Translations under genes and position numbers: made by a program
Shown: positions 23,600-41,506 of the stretch, in pieces
How the letters are laid out: the number at the start of each line of letters is the position of its first letter
Numbering within the stretch: position 1 is the first letter of the stretch
The notes under the pieces: generated by a model
What the model was told of the DNA's origin: nothing
The model's input: the letters and a program-made list of their open reading frames with translations, nothing else
The model's database searches: none
Source of the DNA: Xiphophorus maculatus
Lineage: Eukaryota > Chordata > Actinopteri > Cyprinodontiformes > Poeciliidae
Assembly: GCF_002775205.1 (NCBI RefSeq)
Contig: NC_036459.1
Coordinates: 1,831,088 to 1,895,087 of the forward strand
Length of the DNA stretch: 64,000 bases
Direction: 5' to 3'

Positions 23600-24040
23600 A
23601 GGTGCAAGCGGCCGAAATGGGTTTTCTCTGTAGGGTGTCTGGGCTCTCCCTTAGAGAGAGAAGCTCGGTCATCCGGGAGGGACTCAGAGTAGAGCCGCTG
23701 CTCCTTCACATTGAGAGGAGCCAGTTGAGGGTCATCTGGTCAGGACGCCTCCTGGACGCCTCCCTGGTGAGGAGTTCATGTCCCACCAGGAGGAGGGGAA
23801 AACCCAGGACATGCTGGAGGGACGATGTTTCTCAGCTGGCCTGGGAACGCCTTGGGATTCCCCCTGGAAGAGCTGGAACATGTGGCTGGGAGAGGAAAGT
23901 CTGGGCCTCCCTTTTTAAGTTGAGATCCCCTCGACCCGACCCCGGATAAGTAATAAGTAAGGAAGTAAGGGAGGGAGGGAGGGAGGGAGGGAGGGATGGA
24001 TGGATGGATGGATGGATGGATGGATGGATGGATGGATGGA
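23600..24040 (+). mobile_element. Second Rex3/RTE-like LINE fragment with ATGG tail
   Basis: It resembles the 3' part of the LINE at 15,462-16,121, starting at the AAEMGF...SGLSLRERSSVIREG region and ending at the PRPDPG stop. A small deletion near 23,725 shifts the frame, so it is a dead copy. The 3' tail mixes (GGGA)n and (ATGG)n from about 23,965 to 24,040. The left junction has an 11-bp inverted repeat, CCATTTCGGCC (23,589-23,599) against GGCCGAAATGG (23,610-23,620). Confidence 0.8.
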
Positions 24041-25079
24041 ACAAAGAGCTGGAGAGACTACTTCCCGTTTACAAACCTGCAGACTGAACGAGAGCCAATG
24101 GTCAGTCTGAATCTCTTCTCCAGTTCAATAAATTCATGAGGCTTTTATCAGTAAACTGGAATAAATGTGAATTTATTTTAAAATGCAGACAGGAAACGAG
24201 TCCACTGTTCATCTGGGTAGAAAAACTGCTGACCTCCTGATGTGTTCATGGAAGAATTATTTCTGCAGTTTGAACATTTATTGCTTCATCAGTGGAATTG
24301 AAACCAGGACTGTTTATGAATTACAGGCTGCTAGACGTGATTCTGTTACGCAACAGTGAACTAACACTCCAACCTTCAGCACCAGGCAAACATCTACAAT
24401 TCAGATATTACAATATTATAGATATTCAAATAATTGTAATTTAATATGTGATAAATATCTCCATTTAAAGAGCAATGTTTGGGCTTTAATTTGAAAAGTC
24501 GGTAGCGTCGGTCAGACTGTGTTTCAGAGGCGTTCCTGTGTGTTTTTCCACAAAAGCATTTACTTATTTATTTACCTGCTTGGTGTTGAAACTCAGATGC
24601 GTTCTCTCCTGTTACACAGATCTGCAGTATGCTGACATTGTTTGATGTGTAGAAAATGTTTGGACTGACTTTGTTTTCTAAAGTGCTGCTGTCCCGGTAC
24701 AGGGGGGATTTTAGGTCATACAGGTTAAAATCACTCTTTTAAAAATGATTTGTTTTTTTGCCGTTCCATGATCACAGATTGGTAGATTTACATATGTGAG
24801 AAAATATCTGATGTGGAAATGATAAACTACTGAATACTGAGGGATCTCAACAAAAAGAACAAAGAAAATTAAAAATTACACTGCAATAGTTACGTAAAAA
24901 TACAGCTTGAATGGAACTACTGAAAGGAAACAAGTTAATTTAAAAGATTTATGAAAAATGAAAAGAAGATATTATTGGGATATGTTGAAACCAAAAATAT
25001 GAAAAACACAACAAATGTCAAAGGATCCATTAGGGTTCAGGGTTTCCTGGGGCACAGGTGTGATGTCACTTCCTCCTAC
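24041..25079. other. Intergenic, no gene recognised
   Basis: AT-rich sequence with no supported coding exon. Confidence 0.5.
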
Positions 25080-25190
25080 CTGAGTAGAGCTCAGTGTTGG
25101 TGTAAAGTCTGATCTGTGGTTCTGGTTCTGGTCAGGTTCAATCCTCCTGAACCAACTCTTCATCATGAAACCAGTCATCAGTGGAGCAAC
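25080..25190 (-). other. Candidate exon, unrecognised (weak)
   Basis: On the minus strand the piece is bounded by an upstream AG (in GGTTATAG) and a downstream GTAGGA. It is 111 bp (37 codons), open, and includes ATG codons (MTGFMMKSWFRR). A possible first exon with a good donor lies 294 bp upstream. The acceptor has no clear polypyrimidine tract, the peptide is unfamiliar and no further exons were found. It may well be chance. Confidence 0.2.
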
Positions 25191-25484
25191 CTATAACCAG
25201 TAACCATGGTTACAGCTTTAAATTAGCTGCATGATGCTGATAAAAAAATGAAAGAAAATGTTTTTATAAATTATTTAAACCTACATATATATTCTACCAA
25301 ATAATCGAAAATATTTTATTTATTAGCAGTTTAATAAATTTACAGTTAATTCTTTACAAACATTAAACACATAATCATCTCGAACTCGAGGTCCCGGTTC
25401 GGGTTACCGGAACCTCTTCATTTAAAACCAGAATTAGCCCAGAGGCTAACGGTCCAGCTAGCAGCGGCTACATCCATGACTCAC

Positions 25485-25620
25485 CGGAGCTTCTAAAAGT
25501 TTTAACCCGGCCGGAAGCGGTCCGTATTCGACCCGGAGTGGAGCTATAAGGAAGGTATGGATCACTAACACGAACCAGAACATTTTATACAGACTTTAAG
25601 GGTAGTTTATGGAAACCTTT
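25485..25620 (-). promoter_or_regulatory. Candidate promoter/first exon on the minus strand (weak)
   Basis: This locally GC/CpG-richer patch has a consensus donor on the minus strand, CTCCG followed by GTGAGTCATG, with the exon edge at 25,485. It would suit a non-coding first exon of a gene reading leftwards, but no gene body is recognised downstream. The right limit is a guess. Confidence 0.25.
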
Positions 25621-25776
25621 TACTAGCTACATCCGCGGTTCGGTTCAGCAGGGTGGTGCCTATGAAGGGGAAGTGATCTTTGACCTTTTAGTGTTCGCGA
25701 CCATCTGTTGAAGCGCGTGCGCCCCCTACTGGCTGAGTCAGAATCACACCTTTATTTACATACAGTGATTTTAGAT

Positions 25777-26668
25777 CAGTGTTTCAAACTTTTTCAGGCT
25801 GAGGATCATTTAACCCATTTAGCAAACAGTCATAGACCACCTAACCCGAAATTTCCCCCGCGACAGCACATCTTAATATATAATGCAACCTGAAATTAAA
25901 ATATTAGTCTCTTAATTCACGTATTGTTGTTTTCTTTGTTCTTTCTAATGAGAAGGGTGGTGCTGTTTGGTAAACGTGACTGGCCATGACAAAGAGATGA
26001 TGACGTCTACTTGGGTATTTTGAGTTAGATTGTTAAAGTGTGAAGTCTAAGCTTTCTAATTATGTTAAAAAAGAGGAATTAAAAAATAAGTTGTTCTTTA
26101 CTATCAAGTGTTATGTGCATTAATAACATTTAGGGCTATTTGTAATTTAGAAGCACAATTAAAGAAAAATAGCCTTGAGTTGCTTTAACAGAAACAAAAA
26201 ATCATTTTCTGCATCATTAGATATAAAAATAATAATAATATACTATATCTATCAATATTTAATATTTTTAATTAAATACAAAATTACAATAGCTGTTGAC
26301 CAGAAAGAGGAGCATCATTCATTACCAAGCAAAGTCATAAAAACAAAGAACAGTTCTGACTATCAGAGTCGATTCCTACCGCATAGAGCCGTTCAAAAGA
26401 ATCCATTCGCTAGTGAACGACAGCAGCTCCAGCTTCCTCTGGTCATAAAATATTCCTGGAGTTTTTCTTTCCACCGGTATCTGCAGCTTTTCTTTTGAGT
26501 GACTCTGTTTTAATCCAGTTTTCCGTAATTATTTTTAACACAATCCTTTGCTAAGCTAGTTGTAACGTCACGGCAAATAAATGGTCGTTTACATGCAGTA
26601 CCTGGCGGACCACCAGGGGGCGGCCGCGGACCACCAGTGGTCCGGGAACCACAGTTTGAGAAAGTCTG
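25777..26668. mobile_element. Non-autonomous hAT-like element
   Basis: The left end CAGTGTTTCAAACT and the right end AGTTTGAGAAAGTCTG are imperfect inverted repeats typical of hAT ends in fish. The flanking 8-mers TTTTAGAT and GTTCAGAT agree at 6 of 8 positions, consistent with an aged target duplication. The characteristic GGACCACC words sit near both ends, and no transposase frame is seen. Confidence 0.55.
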
Positions 26669-27737
26669 GTTCAGATGAACACTTTGACATGTTTAGGGCT
26701 ACAGAAAAAGTTAAAATTCTGACATTAAAACTGGCTGCTAATCCTAATATTTTTATGCTCATTTTCCACCTGACAGAGTTCTGAGAAACTTCTGCTTCTT
26801 AAATCAAAGAGAGAAGTTGGAAAAGAGAATTAACTACAATGACATTTTATTTTATACGTTGTAAATAAATTACTATTGTTTTTAAAATTGAAAGAGGTGG
26901 AAAATGGAGAACAGAAGAGACTGAAGTCATTTTGGTTGCTTAAGAAAGATCATAGGTTCATTCACCAGTGATCTGTGAATGAAAACCAAACGGTCTCCTC
27001 TCCACCTTCCTGTTTGCCTCTAACTCTGCTGAACTCTACAGCGAAGACGTTTCCAGAACCACTGGAGCAACAGAATGTCTCCATCTTCTGGACTGGCCCG
27101 GCATTTCCTTTTAACAGCTGATAAAAGCATTTGGGGTGAATGATGGGTTCCCAGAGGATCCAGGCAGCGGCTGGCCGGCTCCTGGGAAAGTGTGGGCAGA
27201 CTGGGCGGACTGGCCGAACTGGGCGGACTGGGCCGCGGGCAGATGAGCTGGATCAAAGCGGTGCTGGAAAAGCCATCGGGACGGATTCATGATCCGCTTT
27301 ACGGCTCTGAACTGTTAGAATCAGGAGCTCGGCTTTCATGACAGCACGACATGCTCGACTTGTCCTCCCGCCTGGATCCGATTCCAGTCGGCACCGGTCC
27401 GAAAAGCTGACTGCAGCTTTGATTCTGGAGGTTCCGAAGTTCTGCGAGAGGTTTTCTTTCCATGGCAGCTGTCATCGTTTAGTCTGAGACGTCAGTAAAT
27501 GTCCATCACAGGTTCCTGCAGCCAAACTCCTCAAAGGCTCCAACGGAGCCCAAACATTCCTGAAAGTCCAACATGTTCCCTCCATTGGCTCCGGTTTTCC
27601 CGCTCCCAGTTCGCCTGTCAGAGGAGATGGGATGTCCATCCAGGAAGGTTTTTCTCTTCCAGGTCATGGATCCGTCAGTTTTCCTGAGGTTTCAGGCAGA
27701 TTATACAGAATTAAAGGGATTTATAATCTGTAGATGT
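26669..27737. other. Intergenic, no gene recognised
   Basis: Contains GGGCGGACTGG-type short repeats near 27,190-27,240. No supported exon. Confidence 0.45.
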
Positions 27738-27810
27738 CAGGCAGGACCAGCAGGCCCAACTGCTGGTCCTGCCTGCAGTTGGGCCTTCATAAAATCAGAG
27801 TTTTATGAAG
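27738..27810. repeat. Cluster of three perfect inverted repeats
   Basis: Stem 1 is CAGGCAGGACCAGCAG (27,738-27,753) with its complement at 27,760-27,775 and a 6-nt loop. Stem 2 is AGGCCCAACTG (27,752-27,762) with 27,776-27,786; it overlaps stem 1, so the two are alternatives. Stem 3 is CTTCATAAAA (27,785-27,794) with 27,801-27,810. All pair without mismatches. No function is known. Confidence 0.8.
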
Positions 27811-27934
27811 TTTGGAGGAACAGAACCGTGACTATTATGGGGCCCGTTTGGTGAGTCGTTTAACCTTTCATAAGAGCAAGTCATATTATTACTATGTTAT
27901 TCAATCTTTTACAAATGTCAAAGTAATAAACTAC

Positions 27935-28140
27935 ATTTTTAGTTAGCTAGTCAAATATTTAGCCTAGAGCTAAATATTTAAAAATTACCTAAATATATAA
28001 CTAAAATATTTAGGTAATATGCAACTAAATATTTAGCTTGAAGCTAACTAGCTACATTCCTAAATCGATATCTAGTTATGATCTTGCCAAATATTTAGTT
28101 TGGCCAACAATATTACCTAAATATTGAGAGCTAAATATGT
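27935..28140. repeat. AT-rich palindromic TAAATATTTA cluster
   Basis: The stretch repeats variants of GCTAAATATTTAG and CCTAAATATTTAGG, many self-complementary. Similar words occur at 31,715-31,862 and 52,505-52,605. It is probably a degenerate simple repeat or MITE interior. Confidence 0.55.
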
Positions 28141-28664
28141 ACTTTGACTGGCACTGGATCTTGATGCTGGGTCATTAAGTCCCAGCTGAAGTGGTTCTGG
28201 ACTCTGGCCCAAACGGGTCAGAGTCCAGAACCTTTAGTAGTGTGGAACAGGAATGATCCTTGCAGGATTTGTTGTTTCTGTTCAGAGAACTATCCAGTAA
28301 ATCCTCTCTGAGCTCTCTGCTGCTCACGCTGTGGTTCTGATCCAAACGATGATCGGTCCCACAGGGCCAGGAACTGGGCTGAGTTCGAATCATTGATCCT
28401 TTAATCGGGACGCAGAGCCGAGTTCTGAAATGTCTCCAGGTTCTTCTGGACCATTCTGGGTTTCGGTTCTGGTTGGCTTTCTTCCTCCTCCTCTTCCTCA
28501 GATCCAGTATCTGAACCGATCCAGATGGGCAGAAGGCCCAGATTACTCCAGAACAGAACCAAGAAATCAACTAACAGGTTTTTATTTTATTCTGTTTATT
28601 TGGTGAATGAACAATAAAATAATAAATTTATGGTTTTTAGTTCAGGATGTTTACAATCAGAGCG

Positions 28665-30307
<1,643 letters not shown>

Positions 30308-30480
30308 CAGTGGTTCCCAAAGTGTGGGGCGCGCCCCCTAGGAGGGGCGCAGGATGACTGAAAAAACCCCAAGAAACAGTTACACAAAGTGTTTCACTGT
30401 AAAGATGGTTTGTAGTTTTGTTGCAACCTGAAAGTGAAATAAACTTCAGTGGAGTTTGAAAACAAATGTGTGTTTAGGTT
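30308..30480. mobile_element. hAT-like terminal fragment
   Basis: It begins CAGTGGTTCCCAAAGTGTGG followed by a GCGCGCCCCCTAGG segment, a typical left end of hAT elements in fish. No matching right end is seen, so the copy looks truncated. The GGCCCGCGGGCC just upstream may come from another hAT remnant. Confidence 0.5.
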
Positions 30481-30907
30481 TATGTCTGGTTGAACGATTC
30501 ATTTAAATTTTAACTTACAATCAGCAGCTGGTGGTTCTGTCTTCACTGACCTGAGTTGTGGTTCTGGTTCTGTGAGGCCCGGTGTCGGGTGGGGTTCTGG
30601 GTGTGGGTGGACCCGCTCCGGTTCCTCTGTCAGGGCGTGGAGCTCGGCGCTGAAAGCTCCTCTTCCTTGTTTTGATTGTGAGCAGAGAAAGTTCAACTCT
30701 GCCTGGATCTGAGGCACGTCTGCAGGAAACGCCCAGACATGGCCTGAAGGTGGCGCCGCAGCGCAGAGCTCAGCAGTACCGTCGGTTCTGACCGGGTCTC
30801 ACCGGGTCAGAACAACAAACTACAACCAGACCGTCATCTGCAGCCAACAACCCCTGGAAAATGCTCGAAATTAATCATTTGGTCCAATGAGGAAAGAAAC
30901 AGGAGTT

Positions 30908-31004
30908 AACGAGCTTCATGACCTAACGACCCCAACGAGCTACATGACCTAACGACCCCAACGAGCTACATAACCTAACGACCCCAACGAGCTTCATGAC
31001 CTTA
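30908..31004. repeat. 26-bp minisatellite, ~3.7 copies
   Basis: Units starting AACGAGCT(T/A)CATGACC begin at 30,908, 30,934, 30,960 and 30,986. Differences are single substitutions. Confidence 0.9.
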
Positions 31005-31714
31005 AACGGAACCAGAACCAGCTCAGACCAACTGGATCTTCCTCCTGCCAAATGCGGAGACGCTCCTCTTCCTCCTCCCCTGGGAGAACAGAGCCTCCTC
31101 TGTTGAGGCTCCGCTGCCTCATTGGCGGCTGCTGACAGCCGGTGTCATCAGAATCGGATTTGTGGGCCCGGTTATCACCGGGTCATGCTGGCTGGTTCTG
31201 GGAGCGGCCCGGCTTCAAACGGACCGGTTCCTTAGAGCTCTGCTGTGACTGATGGCAACCTTTATGAAACTCAATCAACATCAGATCACCATGCTCTCAG
31301 GGGCCGCTCGGCCGCAGTACCGCGCTGCGGCCACCAGGGGCCACTGTTTCTCCTCGAGGCTTCCGGCCTGTTTAACATTTGGAACATTAACAGCGATGTG
31401 TTTCTGTGAAAACTGGAAAAATGTTGGGATGTTTGGTTCGGATTCTTCAGGGAACGTTTAGGTTCTGGTTAGTCTGAGCAATTTGATGTAACTGAAACAG
31501 CACCCTCTGCTGGCCACACCTAACATCTTGTAAGTTACTTTTGGATAGTTTTTTTGTCTCTTCAGTAAATTATGAATTTATTCACACAATGCCCATTAAC
31601 CCTGAGTCTACGGTGCCTCATCGCTGCCAAAACTCGTCACATAGCCGAGTTGGAGAGCAGGTGTGAGGTTGGCTAAGCAGTTAGCGAGCTAAAGCTTACA
31701 AACTGAAACTACAC
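31005..31714. other. Intergenic, no gene recognised
   Basis: Plain intergenic sequence. No supported exon or repeat. Confidence 0.45.
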
Positions 31715-31862
31715 ATTTATCTTGAAGCTAAATATTTAATTAGCAAATCAAATATTTAGCTTCAAACTAAATATTTCGATTGGAGCTAAATATTTAGTTT
31801 TTTTGCTCCAAAATATGTGGAGCTAAACTTTCCAACTAAATATTTAGTTAGCAAGTTAAGGC
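31715..31862. repeat. AT-rich palindromic TAAATATTTA cluster, second
   Basis: Repeats of GCTAAATATTTAG and AACTAAATATTTAG alternate in both orientations. The words match the cluster at 27,935-28,140. Confidence 0.55.
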
Positions 31863-32304
31863 TTGTTACTTTACAAACGATTCCCCACAGATCTGCGTCC
31901 GACTCGACATTCCCATAAAACAACGGGAGAACCTCTGATCCTCACTGTCAGTAACGGCATAGTCCAATCATCTGTTCTGGCTGAACTGAAGCGGGTCGGA
32001 CTGACGGCAGCCGTTAGAATCTGTTATTTTCAGGGTTTTGCAGTAATTCGTCTCTCTGCAGGGGGGCTCTCAGGCCAACAAGCTGCTGGTTCTGTCTGGA
32101 TCTGATTCTGTTCACATACTGAAACGCTCCTGATCCAAATCAGTCCACAGAACCGGACCGGTCCGGTCTGTCAGTCTGACTGGACCTGATGGAGAAACTC
32201 CATTTCACCTTATTCTGTTGGTTAAAAACTCCTGTTGATGTTGTAATTAGGCTTATTAAAACGTTTTTATATTTTATATTAATATATATTTGATCTTCCT
32301 CTGT

Positions 32305-32705
32305 TGACTAGAACCACAGTAACTAGTTACATTTACTCAATTACATTTACTTGAGTAACCTTTTTGAAAATGCTTACTTTTATAAGCATTTTTACTACGC
32401 TGCACTTTTACCTTTTACTTGAGTAATTTTATGAAGTATTTCTACTCTGAGTAAAATTTCTGGATTTTCTACCCACTGAATGAGAAACAAAAACATTTTA
32501 AACCAAAAATTCAAATTTTTTTAATTGAAGAACTGTTTTGGAAAAATGTCCTTTTGCCTGATTTTGTTAAATATTAAATGATTGATAATTTGATCACTTA
32601 GTACTCCAGTAAACGTTTTACCAAATATCTTTTTACTCGAGAAACTTCTTGGACGGATACTTTTTACTTTTACTTGAGTAAAACATGTTGAAGTAGTTTT
32701 AATCT
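32305..32705. repeat. Dispersed fish repeat (ACTTGAGTAA family)
   Basis: Blocks such as TTACATTTACTTGAGTAA and TTTTACTTGAGTAA occur at both ends of this ~400-bp stretch and within it. This is the look of a very common non-coding repeat in fish introns. The class was not determined. Confidence 0.5.
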
Positions 32706-33524
32706 TTTAATTTTTGGTTTTCTGTCCAGCTCTCACTGCTCTACCGTTATGCCTTACAGACCAGCGCCTCCATGTGGACAGATGACGGAACTGCATCAGC
32801 CTCATTTCCACAGGGATGGTTTTAGATGCGACCTTTATGGGTTTTTATTTTAATGATTAATATTCTGAATTAGTATCAATTAATCAGAATGAATCAATTG
32901 AAATAAACTAATTAATCATTAACTGAAGCATAGAAACTTAAAAAGGAAATTTGCTGAAACAGCAGAAATGAAAAGAAATCTGTAAAAAAGATAAACATTT
33001 AAATCTACCAGAAGTTTTAACCAGCTTCAATTAGAGAAAATCTTTTACATTCCTTTATTTCAATTTTCTGATGTATTTAAGTCTGTATGTACAGAATATT
33101 AATTAAATGTAAAATCAGCAGAATAATTGATTATTAAAATAACCGATAGCAGCAGTGACAATATTTATTATTTTGTAGATAAGTATGTGGATCAGTGATG
33201 ACATCAAATAAACTGCTCTTGATAAAAACTCAAAATTATCTTTAGAAACCAGCGACTAAAATACATTTAACCATATTTTCTAAATTATTGACGCTCATTG
33301 AATAAACAGTGGGAGAAATGATGAAAATAAACCAGATGGGTTTTTTTTTTAACTTATCGTCAAAAAAGTTATCGTAACAATAAGTCAAAATTCTTCTGAA
33401 ATTTATCAGGATAAATGTAATAAATGCCGCGGCTGCAGCCTCACATTAATCTGTCTGATATTTAATAGTGTGTCTGGATTACTCAGCTGCAGTAAAAACA
33501 GAGTCGGGTTTTTCTCCAGATTTC

Positions 33525-33530
33525 TTTATT
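33525..33530 (-). terminator. RPL18A polyadenylation signal
   Basis: TTTATT on the plus strand reads AATAAA on the coding strand, 21 bp beyond the stop codon. Such a short 3' UTR is usual for ribosomal protein mRNAs. Confidence 0.75.
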
Positions 33531-33550
33531 CTCTGTATTTCTGCGTCTCC

Positions 33551-38887
<5,337 letters not shown>

Positions 38888-38912
38888 GGTGTCTGTCGCT
38901 CAGCGCCACAGT

Positions 38913-38923
38913 GAAAGAGGAGG
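38913..38923 (-). promoter_or_regulatory. RPL18A 5' TOP-like start region
   Basis: On the coding strand CCTCCTCTTTC lies 26 bp upstream of the start codon. A pyrimidine run at the cap site (5' TOP) is the hallmark of ribosomal protein mRNAs and ties translation to mTORC1/LARP1. The exact start site is inferred. Confidence 0.6.
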
Positions 38924-39800
38924 TAGCAAGGCGGATACTGCGCATGTCAAGTGGAAGGAGGTAATGAATCTACCCAGATACAGTTTACGACTCACACTGT
39001 GATAGGCTGAACTAATAATTACACGTTTACTAGTGTACATGTAATTGTCATTGGCTGAACCACGGACACGTGAATAGTTCGCCGTCTTAGTTTAAAAAAT
39101 ATATCTATTAATAATACTAGTAATAAATATAAAATTACACACATATGTCATTTTATATGTACGACTAATATTTTTAGAATTATGTTTTAATAATAATGAT
39201 AAAATAATTCTGGTTCTGGGCGGTAACCGCCTACTAGATTACAATCGAAACCCCCCAAAATTTATATTTTCAGGTAACGTTTTTTTTTCTTTGTATTTTT
39301 TGTAGTTGAATTTCTCAGTTTTATTTATTTTAGCTCAGCCCACGGTTTGTTTGGTTTTTTACTTTGTCTAGTCAAAGTAAGCACAAACAAATGTGGCAAT
39401 TACAATAGTGTCACTCTATAGAATGCATAGCAGAATCAGACTTAGAAATGGGAACACAACAGCAAAATTGATATAAAAAATAAACTACGACAATGGGATT
39501 AATATTTTAGGATTAACATGCATTAGTGGGCAATTTCATTAATATTTCAGTCATGTATTCATATGTTTCAATACACTTCAGAGATTTCAAATATAACTGG
39601 AATTTAAATAAATAAATAAAAATAACTGGGGACGACCTTAGCACTTTGTTTATGAATAAAGAATTGTGTCAGACAAAATTACCAGAGTTCTATTTTGGGG
39701 TATTTTCAGCTAAAGTTTCATGAATGCATTTGTATGTCTTTGGCTCAGTGCGCCCCCAAGAGGCCACAGTGAATATTACCTCCCTCCCTGGCCCTCCTGA
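38924..39800. promoter_or_regulatory. Shared upstream region between RPL18A and XPOT
   Basis: This ~0.9-kb gap separates the two head-to-head genes. Its middle is AT-rich, and GC content rises toward XPOT. No coding exon is seen. Confidence 0.5.
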
Positions 39801-39806
39801 CCCGGA

Positions 39807-39940
39807 TATAAACCCGCGGCGGACATGCTGGCTGCGCCGTGTGATTCCTGACGACATGCGGACGGTTTCTGGAGGGTCCCCCGTGATTCTGTGATAGCCC
39901 AGCGGGACAGAGAGCCGCGGAGGAGTCAGCCTTCAGTACG
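39807..39940 (+). promoter_or_regulatory. XPOT core promoter and non-coding first exon
   Basis: TATAAA at 39,807-39,812 is followed by a GC-rich leader that ends at 39,940 with a consensus donor (TACG followed by GTGAGTAG). The likely splice partner is the acceptor before 41,413. The cap site was not identified; roughly 39,835 would be typical. The leader contains ATG codons upstream of the main start. Confidence 0.55.
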
Positions 39941-40610
39941 GTGAGTAGATCGGTTTCTCCGGGGAGACAATGAAGGGCTGGAGGGCGGAATGATCGCTTT
40001 GTGGGATGTTAGTGACCGACTGCAGCTAACGGAACCGGGCCGAGACACACAGAACTAAATAACACTTAGAAACTCCTGTGTCTGTCGGTTGGTACTGGCT
40101 CTGCTTGAACTCCGGGCTGGTTTGAGCCCATCTGACCGCCTCTGGTTCCTACAGCAGCAGGTAAACCAGCTAGCCGCAGTCAGCTCGCTGTGTTTGGGCA
40201 AAAGTTTTAGTTTTCAGCCGTGATTCTGCGGCCTGAGAGGCTGATGGGGTGTTGATCCAGAGAGGGGACCTTGATCCAGCTGTCCGGCTCTGGTTGAACA
40301 TGGAGGCCGATGTTTTCTCTGTTTACTGACGGTAAGCCCGGCAGTAAATGCCATGCTGCAGGTGTTGGCACCGTGTTGCATCATGTTGCTGTTAAAGCGA
40401 TCCGTCTGTCCTGCCCGTCATCCAGAAACACGATCCGAACCGAACATCGACTGTCAGTAACTTCTGATCATATCCATAGTACCAACTACCGCGAACCGTC
40501 CAGAACCGGCGGTTAGAATCAGTGCAACAGTCCGCCTAAAGACCACAGAGTCCGGGATAAACAAAGTACCGGAGGCCGCTGACCCACCGGACACTTAGTA
40601 CTAACTGCAA

Positions 40611-40900
40611 ACTGTCATTAACTACCAATACAGGCTAGTAACTGTCATTAACTACCAATACAGGCTAGTAACTGTCATTAACTACCAATACAAGCTAATA
40701 ACTGTCATTAACTACCAATACAGGCTAGTAACTGTCATTAACTACCAATACAGGTTAGTAACTGTCATTAACTACCAATACAAGCTAATAACTGTCATTA
40801 ACTACAAACAGGCTAGTAACTGTCATTAACTACCAATACAGGCTAGTAACTGTCATTAACTACCAATACAGGCTAGTAACTGTCATTAACTACCAGTAGA
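40611..40900. repeat. 30-bp minisatellite in XPOT intron 1
   Basis: About ten units of ACTGTCATTAACTACCAATA plus ten more bases repeat head to tail. Units 3 and 6 share the variant ending CAAGCTAATA while the others end CAGGCTAGTA or similar, suggesting a 90-bp higher-order period. One unit is 2 bp short near 40,805. Confidence 0.95.
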
Positions 40901-41506
40901 GACCCATAACTGTGAGCTAACCACTTAGTAACCTGTGCATGGGTTAAATGGTCTAAGAACTAGTTAACATTTTAGTGTTTTTCACTAAATATCCAAGATG
41001 TTTAATTGCCAGCCACTAACTATCCACCAACTTATTATATACAAAGAATGTTAAATAATCTAAGTAATGTTTAATAGCATGTCACTAACTACCCATCATG
41101 TAGCCTAAATACAGCTTTAACTAGTGGTGGTAACCAATACCAGGTTATTTCCCCGCCACTCGGTAACCATAGTAACCAGCACCAGGTTACTGTGGTGTGA
41201 CAGCTGACCTGAGCGGTACAGTTGTTTGCTTCAGTAAACTAATAATAGTTCAGTCAGAAAGTTGGACTTCAGTTCTGGTTCTGATGAGTTGAGTCCAGCA
41301 ATCACCAGAACTTAAAGCCCATAATTCATTCAGACGGGCCCAGAAATGGGCCCAGAACCCAGGAGTTGTGCTGACCGCTTGGGGGCGTGGTTAACTCCTG
41401 GTTCTCCTGCAGATGTTCCACAGCTGTTCCGCTGCAGCACCGAGGAACCGAGCCCACCGTGAGGAGAGTTAACCCCTGCATGGCCTGCCAGTCTGTCTCT
41501 GCAGTC

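Noticed and set aside
40611-40900. CRISPR array
   Set aside because: The 30-bp units are contiguous with no spacers.
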